This document shows positions 16,812-25,468 of a stretch of 64,000 bases of DNA, piece by piece. The notes beneath the pieces were generated by a model, which was not told the origin of the DNA, did no database searches, and saw only the letters and a program-made list of their open reading frames with translations. Each line of letters begins with the position of its first letter. Position 1 is the stretch's first letter. The stretch is taken from NCBI RefSeq assembly GCF_001952935.1, contig NZ_CP018319.1, positions 3,926,001 to 3,990,000 of the forward strand, read 5' to 3'. The position numbers and the translations under genes were made by a program. The DNA is from Pseudomonas frederiksbergensis. Its GTDB lineage: Bacteria > Pseudomonadota > Gammaproteobacteria > Pseudomonadales > Pseudomonadaceae.

Positions 16812-17124
16812 GTCATAAGACTCCAAGCAAGCGGGTATGCGCGCAAATGAGATTGCACGAGTTTTGTGACAGGTAGGCATACGCCTGGAATTTGAGAGGC
16901 CCATGTCGATCCAATGCAGTCCGGTCGACGGGTATTGTTATTGGCGGGCAGTCTGCCGGGGGAAAGCGGAACCTGAGGGTTCTCTACCGGCAAAAAGTTT
17001 CTTAGAAGTATGTTGTGACTCGTCGGTCACATTTCGGCCGACGTCCTGATTCAAGCAGGGGTCACGTCATCGCGCAAGTATCTTTGGAAAATTGTTCGAC
17101 AACTTCTGCTGAGCGGTCGTCTGC
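16812..17124. other. intergenic region upstream of phaG
   Basis: 313 bp between the phaG start and the stop of the pseudouridine synthase, both minus-strand genes. No gene and no convincing terminator is seen. It must contain the phaG promoter; a short AGGC/GCCT dyad lies near 16872-16883. Confidence 0.4.
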
Positions 17125-17817
17125 TTAGATCAATTGAATCTCTTCGGTGCGTAATGCGCGGTACTCGCCCGGTTTCAGGGCACTGTCGAGCACCAGCGGG
17201 CCCATGCTTTCGCGGTGCAGGCGCAGCACCTTGTTGTCGAAATGGCCGAACATCCGCTTCACCTGATGATAACGACCCTCGACGATGCTCAGTCGTGCGC
17301 AGGTTGGACCGAGTACGGCCAGCTCGGCGGGCTGAGTGGTGAGGTCTTCGAAGGCGAAGTACAGGCCTTCGGTGAATTTCAATGCGTATTGCGGGCCAAT
17401 CTCTTGCTCGGTCTCGACGTAGTAGACCTTGGGCAGTTTGGTTTGCGGCTGGGTCAGGCGTCGCGACCAACTGCCGTCGTTGGTGATCAGCATCAGGCCG
17501 GTGGTGTTGAAGTCCAGGCGCCCGGCGATGTGCAGGTCTTCCTTGTCCGGCTCATGGATCAGGTCGAGCACGGTCGGGTGTTGCGGATCGCGGGTGGCAC
17601 TGACGCAGCCAGTCGGTTTGTGCAGCATGAAGTAGCGTGCAGGCTTGCCGACTTGCAGCAGCTCATCGTCGAGTTCCACGCGGCTGAATTCCAGTACGTC
17701 GGCGTGAGGGTCGCTGACGACTTTTCCGTCGATCCTGACACGCTTTTCCACCAGCAACAGACGTACCTGCTTACGGTTGAAGCGCGGCAGGTTGCTGAGG
17801 AAGCGGTCGATGCGCAT
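17125..17817 (-). CDS. rsuA: RsuA-type 16S rRNA pseudouridine synthase
   Basis: 230 residues. An N-terminal S4 domain (MRIDRFLSNLPRFNRKQVRLLLVEKRVRIDGKVV) binds RNA. The catalytic domain has HKPTGCVSATRD and GRLDFNTTGLMLITNDG, where the Asp attacks the uridine, and later IVEGRYHQVKRMFGHFDNKVLRLHR. RsuA makes pseudouridine 516 in 16S rRNA. Length and motifs separate it from RluB/RluE, though the symbol rests on similarity alone. The ATG at 17815-17817 gives the normal family length. Confidence 0.88.
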   Translation of the reverse strand: MRIDRFLSNLPRFNRKQVRLLLVEKRVRIDGKVVSDPHADVLEFSRVELDDELLQVGKPARYFMLHKPTGCVSATRDPQHPTVLDLIHEPDKEDLHIAGRLDFNTTGLMLITNDGSWSRRLTQPQTKLPKVYYVETEQEIGPQYALKFTEGLYFAFEDLTTQPAELAVLGPTCARLSIVEGRYHQVKRMFGHFDNKVLRLHRESMGPLVLDSALKPGEYRALRTEEIQLI

Positions 17818-17873
17818 GGCGAGGGATCGGCTGGAAAGGAGGGCGTATCTTACGTGATCGGTTGTGCGGTTGC

Positions 17874-18068
17874 TTACAGCTGCGCCTCGACTTGCGCGCA
17901 GCGTGGGCACAAGCAGGATTTGTCGCGCAGTTCGGGCGGCAGTGCTTCGAGCACCGCCGGGTCGATGCTGACGCCGTAGCACCAGCAGGCCCGATCGGCG
18001 GTTCGCGGGTCGGCCAGGGTACAGTCGTTGGAGGCGCCGCAGGCCGGGCAGAAATCTGGCTTATTCAT
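17874..18068 (-). CDS. small cysteine-rich CWC-domain protein
   Basis: 64 residues: MNKPDFCPACGASNDCTLAD, then CWCYGVSIDPAVLEALPPEL and CLCPRCAQVEAQL. Seven or more cysteines are arranged as CPxCG, C, CWC and CxCPxC, a likely zinc-ribbon-like fold known as the 'cysteine-rich CWC' family. The function is unknown. It lies 56 nt upstream of the pseudouridine synthase on the same strand, so co-transcription is likely. Confidence 0.85.
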   Translation of the reverse strand: MNKPDFCPACGASNDCTLADPRTADRACWCYGVSIDPAVLEALPPELRDKSCLCPRCAQVEAQL

Positions 18069-18074
18069 GTAGGG

Positions 18075-18203
18075 TTATTCATAACTGGAGTGAGGCATTT
18101 CCACGCAGGTGCGGTTACGGCCGGCTTGCTTGGCCCGGTACATCGCATGATCCGTTCTCGACAGCAGCGTGTGCAAGGTGTCATCGGTCAGCAGGCAGGC
18201 ATT
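18075..18203 (-). pseudogene. remnant of a GGDEF diguanylate cyclase (C-terminus only)
   Basis: The minus strand reads ...LLTDDTLHTLLSRTDHAMYR then AKQAGRNRTCVEMPHSSYE and a TAA at 18075-18077. This is the last helix of a GGDEF domain (family pattern ADxAMYxAKxxGRN). A TAG at 18204-18206 closes the frame upstream, and no GGDEF core exists before the repeat at 18272. It is a decayed 3' end, and its stop lies 7 nt before the CWC start. Confidence 0.8.
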
Positions 18204-18271
18204 CTAAAGGCACTGCCGGGAAATAACTGCTCGATGTGCTGGGCGAATGATCGTTCACACGTCCCTGAGTC

Positions 18272-18322
18272 GATCGTTCCCACGCTCTGCGTGGGAATGC
18301 CGCCCGGGACGCTCCGCGTCCC
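18272..18322. repeat. half copy of a palindromic intergenic repeat
   Basis: The order GATCGTTCCCACGCTCTGCG, TGGGAATGC, CCGGGACGCTCCGCGTCCC matches the first half of the complete 111-bp element at 31454-31564. It ends exactly at the last base before the allophanate hydrolase stop codon (18323). Confidence 0.85.
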
Positions 18323-20095
18323 TTATTGAGCGAGGTAACGCCGCCATCCGCCTAAATGGCTGATATTGGCTGCTCCCTCCAACCCATACGCCTCACAAAT
18401 AAACCCGCTTTCCCAACGCCCATCCGCCAATTGCACCTTGCCCAATCCCAACGGCGCCGGAATTCCGGTCAGAAAAGAACCCAACTCACTGCTTGGCAAC
18501 TCCCACACTTCCACCGCAATCGCCACACCCCCGTCCTTCACGCGAACCATTCCGGGACGAAACGGCGGGCCGCCGGCCAAGGCATACAGTTGATAGTCCG
18601 GCGAGCTGAACGTCGTCTCCACCAGTCGAGCTCCGCGCTGCTTCAATTGCCAATTCAGCGCCAGCCCATCCAGATGCGCACCACACACCACCAATCGCGC
18701 CCGGTCATTACGTGCGACAGCCGACGGAACCGGTGTCGCCAAACCTTGCTGGCGCTGCAACGCATCCGCCACACCCAACAAATACTGATCAGTAAACGCC
18801 CGCCCGAACAACGTCACACCCCACGGCAAACCATTGCCCATGAAACCGCTGGGCACGGCGACGGCGGCGTAATCGAGCAGGTTCATGAAGTTGGTGTAGT
18901 AGCCCAGTTCCGAATTGCGCAGCACCGGCTCGGCGTCCAGTTCCGCCAGTGTGACGGGGCGGCCAATGGTGGGGGTGAGCACGCAGTCGAGGCCGTCCAG
19001 CGCCTGGTCGCACAGGGCTTTCAGCGCTTGCAGGCGGTACTGGGCGCGGAAGGTTTGCACGCCGTTCACCGCTGGCGCCTTGGCCAGCACCGCGCGAATC
19101 ACCGGCAGTACGGCTTCAGGGTTTTGCTCCATCAATTCGCCGGCGACGCTGTAGCGCTCAGCCACCCAGGGGCCTTCATAGAGCAAGCGTGCCGCTTCGA
19201 GAAACGGCGACAAATCCAGTTCCACGGCATCACCGCCCAAGGCTTTGAGCTGATCGATGGCGTCGCCGAACAACAACGGGCCTTCAGGGCAACCGAAGAA
19301 CGCCAGATCCTGAGCACGGGGCACGCCGAAGCGGAAGGGGCGAGGTGCACCAAACGCCGAGCCGTCATTCCACAACGGATTACTGCGGCTGTATTCATCG
19401 CGCGGATCAAGGTGCGCAGTGAGCGCGAGCAACTGACTGGCTTCCCGAGCCGTCGCGGTGAACGTGGTCACGCAATCGAGGGTGCGGCAGGCCGGCACGA
19501 CACCGGCCGTGGAGATCAACCCTTTGCTGGCTTTCAACCCCACCAGATTGTTCAGCGCCGCCGGCACACGGCCGGAGCCCGCCGTGTCCGTGCCCAAGGA
19601 AAAACTCGCCACGCCGAGCGCCACCGCCAGCGACGACCCGGCGCTGGAGCCGCCCGACGGATACTCCGGCAACACGCTGTTTGGGCACGCACCATACGGT
19701 GAGCGACTGCCGTTAAGGCCGGTGGCGAATTGATCAAGATTGGTCTTGCCCAACGGTATCGCCCCCAGCGCCAGCAACTGCTCGACGATGGTCGCCGAAC
19801 GCTCCGGCACGTAGGCAAATGCCGGGCACGCCGAGGTCGTCGGAATGCCCGCCAGATCAATGTTGTCCTTGATCGCGAATGGCACGCCGAACAGCGGCAA
19901 GCTGTCGAGGTCGCGACCGTCGAGTGCGGCGAGGTACGGTTCCAGTTCTTCAACACTGAGCAAGTGGATGAACAGGTGATAGTCCGGGTTCAATGCCGCG
20001 GCTTTATCGCGCAGGCTCAGCAGCAGTTCACGGGGCGTGATGTTGCCGAGGCGATAAGCGCCGCGCAGGGCGTCGAGTTGCAGGTTGATGTTCAT
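18323..20095 (-). CDS. atzF: allophanate hydrolase
   Basis: 590 residues. An N-terminal amidase-signature domain (about 1-440) has the Ser-cisSer-Lys triad: Lys in FAIKDNIDLAG, the cis-Ser in YPSGGSSAGSS and the nucleophile Ser in GTDTAGSGRVPAALNN. A C-terminal domain (about 460-590, LVVCGAHLDGLALNWQLKQRGA onward) is the AtzF C-domain that helps decarboxylate N-carboxycarbamate. It hydrolyses allophanate to ammonium and CO2. The ATG at 20093-20095 has AAGGA 8 nt upstream; a TTG start further up would overlap the carboxylase. It is the last gene of the guanidine operon. Confidence 0.93.
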   Translation of the reverse strand: MNINLQLDALRGAYRLGNITPRELLLSLRDKAAALNPDYHLFIHLLSVEELEPYLAALDGRDLDSLPLFGVPFAIKDNIDLAGIPTTSACPAFAYVPERSATIVEQLLALGAIPLGKTNLDQFATGLNGSRSPYGACPNSVLPEYPSGGSSAGSSLAVALGVASFSLGTDTAGSGRVPAALNNLVGLKASKGLISTAGVVPACRTLDCVTTFTATAREASQLLALTAHLDPRDEYSRSNPLWNDGSAFGAPRPFRFGVPRAQDLAFFGCPEGPLLFGDAIDQLKALGGDAVELDLSPFLEAARLLYEGPWVAERYSVAGELMEQNPEAVLPVIRAVLAKAPAVNGVQTFRAQYRLQALKALCDQALDGLDCVLTPTIGRPVTLAELDAEPVLRNSELGYYTNFMNLLDYAAVAVPSGFMGNGLPWGVTLFGRAFTDQYLLGVADALQRQQGLATPVPSAVARNDRARLVVCGAHLDGLALNWQLKQRGARLVETTFSSPDYQLYALAGGPPFRPGMVRVKDGGVAIAVEVWELPSSELGSFLTGIPAPLGLGKVQLADGRWESGFICEAYGLEGAANISHLGGWRRYLAQ

Positions 20096-20120
20096 CGCGT
20101 TAGTCCTTTTCAAAATGGGT

Positions 20121-23100
20121 TCACTCAAGTTCCAGCACCACGACGCGCTGTCCGGCGCGCACGGCCGAACCCGGCTGCACGCGAATCTCGCGTACCACTC
20201 CGGCCACGGGCGCGAGCAATGGGATTTCCATCTTCATCGACTCCAGAATCACCAGCACATCACCCGCGGCAACCCGGCTACCGGTTTCAACCTGAACCTG
20301 CCAAAGGTTGCCGGCGATGTGGCTGTCGACGCTCTGTTGACCGCTGGCCAGCGGCGCGTCGTCGGTGATTTCCGGTACCAGTTCTTCACTGTCGAAATGC
20401 GCCTGACCGCTGGCGATCCAGCGCTCGCGCTCGGCGTTGAACGCACCTTTTTGCTGGTCGCGAAACGCGGCAATGCTCTTGGCTTCCTTCGTCAGGAAGG
20501 ATTGGTAATCCGCCAGATTCAGCTGACTGTGCTCGATGTTCAGATCGAAGCGCCCGAGGGGGAAATCCCGTCGAATGCGCAGCAGTTCATCGGCACTGAC
20601 CGGGTAGAAACGGATCTGATCAAAGAAGCGCAGCAGCCACGGTTTGCCATCGAATGCGGCGACCTCGCGATAACGATTCCACATCTGCAACGTGCGGCCG
20701 ACGAACTGATATCCGCCAGGGCCTTCCATGCCGTACACGCACATGTAAGCGCCACCAATGCCCACCGAGTTTTCTGCGGTCCAGGTACGGGCCGGGTTGT
20801 ATTTGGTGGTCACCAAGCGATGCCGCGGATCGAGCGGCGTGGCCACCGGCGCACCGAGGTAGACGTCGCCCAGGCCCATCACCAGGTAGCTGGCGTCGAA
20901 CACCGTGCGCTGCACTTCGTCGAGGTTCGGCAGGTCGTTGATGCGGCGGATGAACTCCAGATTGCTCGGGCACCACGGGGCGTCCTTGCGCACGGTGGTT
21001 ATGTATTTTTCGATCGCCAACTGGCAGGCCGGGTCGTCCCAGGACAACGGCAGATGGACGATGCGCGAGGGCACTTGCAGGTCCTTGGCAGCGCACACGG
21101 CGTCCCACTCGCCAGCGACGATGCCGAGCAGATCGGCCAGCGGCAGTTGTTCGGGCTGGTAGTGCACTTGCAGCGAGCGGATGCCGGGGGTGAGGTCGAT
21201 GACGCCGTGCAGGTTTTGGCTTTCCAGGGCTTGCATCAGTGCGTGGGCGCGGAAGCGCAGGACCAGGTCCAACTCAGGTGCGCCGATTTCCAAAAGCAAA
21301 TGTGTGTCGCCGGACAGTCTCGCCACCAGTCGAGTACTTCCCTGACCCAAATCCAACACCACCGGCGACACAATCCCTTGTGGGAGCAGGCTTGCTCGCG
21401 AAGAGGGTGTGTCAGTCGACATTGATGTATCTGACATACCGCTTTCGCGAGCAAGCCCGCTCCCACAGGGGGTATTCCATTTCAGGGCGAGGGTGCGGGC
21501 GGTCTTGAGATCGACGGGGAGGAACTGAACCTTGTCCCCAGCCTTGAGTTGCCCAAGCTGCCAAAGATCCGCCTCGATCACCGTCACCGGGCAGACAAAC
21601 CCGCCGAGGCTAGGGCCGTCGGGACCGAGGATGACCGGCATGTCCCCGGTGAAATCCACCGCACCAATGGCATACGGATTGTCATGGATATTCGACGGAT
21701 GCAGACCCGCCTCGCCACCATCGGCGCGCACCCATTCAGGCTTCGGCCCGATCAACCGCACGCCGGTTCGGCTGGAGTTGAAATGCACTTCCCACTGGGT
21801 GGCGAAGAAGGTGCCCATGTAGTTTTCGGTGAAATATTCCGGCGCACCATGAGGGCCGTAGATCACCCGGATTTGCCGCACGATGGGCAGCTCGCTGACG
21901 TGTTCTTCAGGCAGTTGAAGACCGCTGCTGCGATCGCTCAAAGCAAGGGCGTGCAACACGTCCCCGGCTCGCAACGCGCGCCCGCCATGCCCACCAAATT
22001 GACCGAGGGTGAAGGTGCTTTTGCTGCCCAGATAATCTGGTACTTGCACGCCGCCGCGCAGGCACAGATAGCTGCGGGCGCCTGCACCGGCAATCGTGCC
22101 AAGGCTCAACGTAGCACCCGCCGGTACCAGCAAAGACGTGTTCATCGGCACCACATCACCATTAAGGCTGAGTGGAATCACGGCCCCGGTCACCGCCACC
22201 ACCGCGTCACAATTGAAGCGCAGCAGCGGCCCGCTCATGGTGATTTCCAGCGCAGCGGCGCCTTCGTCGTTGCCTAGCAAAAGGTTGCCCAAACGCAACG
22301 CACGACTGTCCATCGGCCCCGACGGTGGCACGCCCACGGCCCAGTAACCGAGACGGCCGGGATAGTCCTGAACGCTGGTTTGAGTGCCGGCGCTGAGTAC
22401 CTCAAACGTGTTGGCCTGATAGACCAAACCTTCCAGGCAACGGGTCCACGGCTGGCCGCTGGCGAAGGGCACATCGAGCAGAATCTGCCGCAAGTAATCG
22501 CGGTTGGTTTCTACCCCGTAGAGGAGGCTGTCGCCCAGCGCTTGATGCAGATCGGCAGCGGCTTCTTCGCGGGTCGGCGCCCAACTGATGACCTTGGCGA
22601 TCATCGGATCGAAGTACGGCGGGATCTCGCAACCGGCCTCGACCCAGGTGTCGATACGCAGGTGTTTGCCATCGGCGGCAGGGAAGTTCACGGCGGTCAG
22701 CAAGCCTGGGCTTGGCTGAAAATCCCGGCCCGGATCTTCCGCGTAAAGCCGTGCCTGAATCGCATGGCCGCAGGCTTTCAAACCTTGGCTCAACGTGCTC
22801 AACGGTGGCAAATCACCCGCCGCCAGTTCGACCATCCAGCGCACCAGGTCCACGCCCCAGACTTGCTCGGTGACGCCGTGCTCCACCTGCAAACGGGTGT
22901 TCACTTCGAGAAAGTAGAAACGCTGAGCCTCGCTGTCGAAGACGAATTCGACGGTGCCGGCGCTGCGGTAATTCACCGCTTTCGCCAGTTTGATCGCCGC
23001 CGCGCAGAGCTCTTCGGCCATGCCCTCGGGGAGGTTCGGTGCCGGGGTTTCTTCTAGGACTTTCTGGTTGCGCCGCTGCACCGAGCAGTCGCGCACGCCG

Positions 23101-23768
23101 AGGGCAATCACTTCGCCCAGGCCGTCGCCGAACACCTGGACTTCCAGATGGCGGGCGCGCTGGATGTACTTTTCGATGAACACCCCGGCGTCGCTGAAGT
23201 TGTTCTGGCCGAGGCGTTTGACGGCTTCAAAGGACTCGCTCAACTCGGCCGCACTGCGACACACGCGCATGCCGATGCCGCCACCGCCGGCGGTGCTTTT
23301 GAGCATCACCGGGTAGCCGACCTGTTCGCCAGCCATCAGCGCCGCGTCGAGGCTGTCGAGCAACTCGGTGCCTTCGAGCATCGGCACGCCGTGTTGCTTG
23401 GCCAAGGCACGGGCGGTGTGCTTGAGGCCGAACACCCGCAGCTGCTCTGGTGTCGGGCCGATGAAGGCGATGTTGGCGGCTTCGCACGCTTCGGCGAACG
23501 CGGCGTTTTCCGAGAGAAAACCGTAGCCGGGATGGATCGCCGTGGTGCCGGTGGATTTGGCGATATTGAGGATTTTTTCGACAGCCAGATAGGTACCGGC
23601 GGCTGCGCCTTCACCGAGGCTGTGGGCTTCATCGGCCTGCAAGATATGCAAACTGGCGGCATCGGCTTCGGAGTAAACGGCAACGCCCCGGACCTGCAAC
23701 TCACGCAGGGTGCGCAGGATGCGGCAGGCAATGGCGCCACGGTTGGCAATCAGGACTTTTTCGAACAT
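20121..23768 (-). CDS. biotin-dependent guanidine/urea carboxylase
   Basis: 1215 residues. Order: biotin carboxylase (1-450; MLKSTAGGGGIGMRVCR, RDCSVQRRNQKVLEE, FLEVNTRLQVEHGVTE), a KipA/AHS2-like domain (about 463-760; TSVQDYPGRLGYWAVGVPPS), a KipI/AHS1-like domain (about 800-1080; PLDPRHRLVTTKYNPARTWT, GPGGYQFVGRT) and a biotinyl domain with Lys1179 (ESMKME). It uses ATP and bicarbonate to carboxylate urea or guanidine. The guanidine-I riboswitch and the DUF1989 pair upstream argue for guanidine. A REPIN (21379-21467) encodes residues about 767-797 between the KipA- and KipI-like domains, in frame, and looks like an insertion into a linker. Confidence 0.92.
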   Translation of the reverse strand: MFEKVLIANRGAIACRILRTLRELQVRGVAVYSEADAASLHILQADEAHSLGEGAAAGTYLAVEKILNIAKSTGTTAIHPGYGFLSENAAFAEACEAANIAFIGPTPEQLRVFGLKHTARALAKQHGVPMLEGTELLDSLDAALMAGEQVGYPVMLKSTAGGGGIGMRVCRSAAELSESFEAVKRLGQNNFSDAGVFIEKYIQRARHLEVQVFGDGLGEVIALGVRDCSVQRRNQKVLEETPAPNLPEGMAEELCAAAIKLAKAVNYRSAGTVEFVFDSEAQRFYFLEVNTRLQVEHGVTEQVWGVDLVRWMVELAAGDLPPLSTLSQGLKACGHAIQARLYAEDPGRDFQPSPGLLTAVNFPAADGKHLRIDTWVEAGCEIPPYFDPMIAKVISWAPTREEAAADLHQALGDSLLYGVETNRDYLRQILLDVPFASGQPWTRCLEGLVYQANTFEVLSAGTQTSVQDYPGRLGYWAVGVPPSGPMDSRALRLGNLLLGNDEGAAALEITMSGPLLRFNCDAVVAVTGAVIPLSLNGDVVPMNTSLLVPAGATLSLGTIAGAGARSYLCLRGGVQVPDYLGSKSTFTLGQFGGHGGRALRAGDVLHALALSDRSSGLQLPEEHVSELPIVRQIRVIYGPHGAPEYFTENYMGTFFATQWEVHFNSSRTGVRLIGPKPEWVRADGGEAGLHPSNIHDNPYAIGAVDFTGDMPVILGPDGPSLGGFVCPVTVIEADLWQLGQLKAGDKVQFLPVDLKTARTLALKWNTPCGSGLARESGMSDTSMSTDTPSSRASLLPQGIVSPVVLDLGQGSTRLVARLSGDTHLLLEIGAPELDLVLRFRAHALMQALESQNLHGVIDLTPGIRSLQVHYQPEQLPLADLLGIVAGEWDAVCAAKDLQVPSRIVHLPLSWDDPACQLAIEKYITTVRKDAPWCPSNLEFIRRINDLPNLDEVQRTVFDASYLVMGLGDVYLGAPVATPLDPRHRLVTTKYNPARTWTAENSVGIGGAYMCVYGMEGPGGYQFVGRTLQMWNRYREVAAFDGKPWLLRFFDQIRFYPVSADELLRIRRDFPLGRFDLNIEHSQLNLADYQSFLTKEAKSIAAFRDQQKGAFNAERERWIASGQAHFDSEELVPEITDDAPLASGQQSVDSHIAGNLWQVQVETGSRVAAGDVLVILESMKMEIPLLAPVAGVVREIRVQPGSAVRAGQRVVVLELE
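21379..21467. repeat. REPIN inside the carboxylase gene
   Basis: Two inverted REP cores (TGTGGGAGCAGGCTTGCTCG at the left; CGAGCAAGCCCGCTCCCACA at the right) with about 45 nt between them. It has the same architecture as the intergenic elements at 23899 and 63583. Here it is translated without frameshift or stop as GSGLARESGMSDTSMSTDTP and following residues. Confidence 0.95.
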
Positions 23769-23898
23769 GGCATAACCCCTGGAGGCGATAGCGCATCAGC
23801 CTCGACCTGGGATGCGGGCCGTCCCGCAGTTTTTCGATAAGCGCCGAGGTCGTCCCCGACGGCAGAATCAATTCACTCAAAAACACCACCGTCCCCCC

Positions 23899-23988
23899 TG
23901 TGGGAGCGGGCTTGCTCGCGAAGGGGCCAGCACATTCAACATTGATGTCGACTGACACTCCGCCTTCGCGAGCAAGCCCGCTCCCACA
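23899..23988. repeat. REPIN between carboxylase and DUF1989 gene
   Basis: A 90-bp inverted REP pair with TGTGGGAGCGGGCTTGCTCG and its complement at the two ends. It lies within the guanidine operon in a 308-bp gap, upstream of the carboxylase start at 23768. A long hairpin in the mRNA is expected; it may affect expression of the two distal genes. The rest of this gap has no gene. Confidence 0.95.
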
Positions 23989-24076
23989 GTTGATTAATGG
24001 TGTTTGGGCTGTTTGAGGCACTGGCCTGAACGGGCCTGACAAAGGGCAAACAACCATCGACGCAACCGCGCGAATT

Positions 24077-24718
24077 TCAGTTCCATACCAGCAGCTCCGC
24101 AGGGGTCGGGTTGTAGGCGTTGCACGGGTTGTTCAGTTGCGGGCAATTGGAGATCAGCACGATCACGTCCATCTCGGCCCGCAGGTCGACGTATTTGCCC
24201 GGCGCCGAAATCCCGTCCTCAAACGTCAGCCCGCCATCCGCCGTGACCGGCACGTTCATGAAGAAGTTGATGTTCGGTCCGATGTCGCCCTTGCCCAATC
24301 GCCCGTCGTGGACGCAGGCTCGCAGGTAGTTGTCGCGGCAGCTGTGCATGTAGCGTTTCTCCAACGCATAACGCACGGTGTTGCTCTCTTGCGCGCAAGC
24401 GCCGCCGAGGGTGTCGTGACGGCCGCAGGTGTCGGCAACGATGGTCAGCATCGGCTTGCCGAGGTTGGAATAGAGCACGCTGCCGGTGCTCAGGTAGACG
24501 CTGTTCTGTCGGCGCAAGGTGCGTTGCACGTCGTAGCGCTCCTTTGGGTTGGCGACGCTGTAGAACAAGGTGTCGACCGCCTGGTTGCCTTCCAGGTCGA
24601 GGATGCGCAAGGTCTGGCCGGCCTTGACCTCCATCAGCCATGGTTCCCCGGCGGGGATGGTGGCGCGGTAGATCGCGGTTTCGGGCAGCTGTTGAGCGGT
24701 AGCGATTGCGAGTGACAT
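24077..24718 (-). CDS. DUF1989 protein, carboxyguanidine deiminase subunit (urea-carboxylase-associated protein 2)
   Basis: 213 residues of DUF1989: RATIPAGEPWLMEVKAGQTLRI, LDLEGNQAVDTLFYS, the Cys/His metal region TIVADTCGRHDTLGGACAQES, and GPNINFFMNVPVTADGGLTF. Paired DUF1989 proteins have been shown to form carboxyguanidine deiminase, which turns carboxyguanidine into allophanate; earlier annotation called them urea-carboxylase-associated proteins. It sits 11 nt after its paralogue at 24730. The assignment to subunit A or B is not made. Confidence 0.88.
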   Translation of the reverse strand: MSLAIATAQQLPETAIYRATIPAGEPWLMEVKAGQTLRILDLEGNQAVDTLFYSVANPKERYDVQRTLRRQNSVYLSTGSVLYSNLGKPMLTIVADTCGRHDTLGGACAQESNTVRYALEKRYMHSCRDNYLRACVHDGRLGKGDIGPNINFFMNVPVTADGGLTFEDGISAPGKYVDLRAEMDVIVLISNCPQLNNPCNAYNPTPAELLVWN

Positions 24719-24729
24719 GGCAGCGATCC

Positions 24730-25455
24730 TCAGGCGAACAGACGGTCGGTGTTGATGAAGCCGCGCTCGTTTTCCGGGCGCGAGGTGCGGCAGTGTTCGG
24801 CGACGCTGGCGTCAGCGTTCATCCAGCTGAGTTTCAGCGGTTTCGGCGCGTATTCAGGCGAAGGGTCCATCGGATGTTGCAGCGCGGTGAGCACCACCAG
24901 CGTGTCCATCGGCGCATACAACTCGATGTAGTCGCCGGCCTTGGAATTGCCTTCGACGAAGTGGAAATGTCCGGCTTCATCGACATTCACGCGACTGAAC
25001 AGGTTGAGGGTCATCAGCAAATCGGACAGGCCCAGCCCCCACTTGCCCAATTCCACCAACAGGTTGTCGGTGCCGTTGCGGAAGAAGCCGTTGCGCAGTT
25101 CCTGATAGCGCCCCGCGCCGTATTTTTCCGCGACCTCTTCAGCGCAGAGCACACCGCCGAGGCTGTCGCTCCAGCCGCAGGTGTCAGCGGTAATGGCGGC
25201 CAGCACGCGGCCCATGTCCGAATACAGGCAATGGCCGGTGGTGAGCTTGGCGGTGTGTTGGCATTTGAGGCTGTCGGGCAGGTTCAGGCGTTCGGTTTTT
25301 TCGTTGGCGTTGAGCAGCGTCAGGCTGACGTTGGCACCGCCACGCAGGTCGGTCAGGCGCAGCAGTTGACCGCGTTTCAGGACGAAGGAACGATGGCCGC
25401 CGCCGGGGAGCATTTCTTCGGCGAAGGGCGGGAACAGTTGAGTCGAATCAGTCAT
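24730..25455 (-). CDS. DUF1989 protein, carboxyguanidine deiminase subunit (urea-carboxylase-associated protein 1)
   Basis: 241 residues, paralogous to the next gene: FVLKRGQLLRLTDLRGGANVSLTLLN, AAITADTCGWSDSLGGVLCAEE (matching TCGRHDTLGGACAQE of the partner) and LMTLNLFSRVNVDEAGHFHFVEG. The conserved Cys within TADTCG is probably a zinc ligand. It precedes the partner by 11 nt, so the two are co-translated as expected for a heteromer. It follows the ABC transporter genes. Confidence 0.88.
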   Translation of the reverse strand: MTDSTQLFPPFAEEMLPGGGHRSFVLKRGQLLRLTDLRGGANVSLTLLNANEKTERLNLPDSLKCQHTAKLTTGHCLYSDMGRVLAAITADTCGWSDSLGGVLCAEEVAEKYGAGRYQELRNGFFRNGTDNLLVELGKWGLGLSDLLMTLNLFSRVNVDEAGHFHFVEGNSKAGDYIELYAPMDTLVVLTALQHPMDPSPEYAPKPLKLSWMNADASVAEHCRTSRPENERGFINTDRLFA

Positions 25456-25468
25456 ATGAAAAGTCCTC

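Noticed and set aside
18356..19702. 448-codon plus-strand frame opposite atzF
   Set aside because: Antisense to a clear amidase gene, with low-complexity composition; no ribosome-binding site.
21379..21467. frameshift or assembly error in the carboxylase
   Set aside because: The frame is continuous on both sides with proper domains, and the inserted stretch is a complete REPIN, so insertion explains it better.
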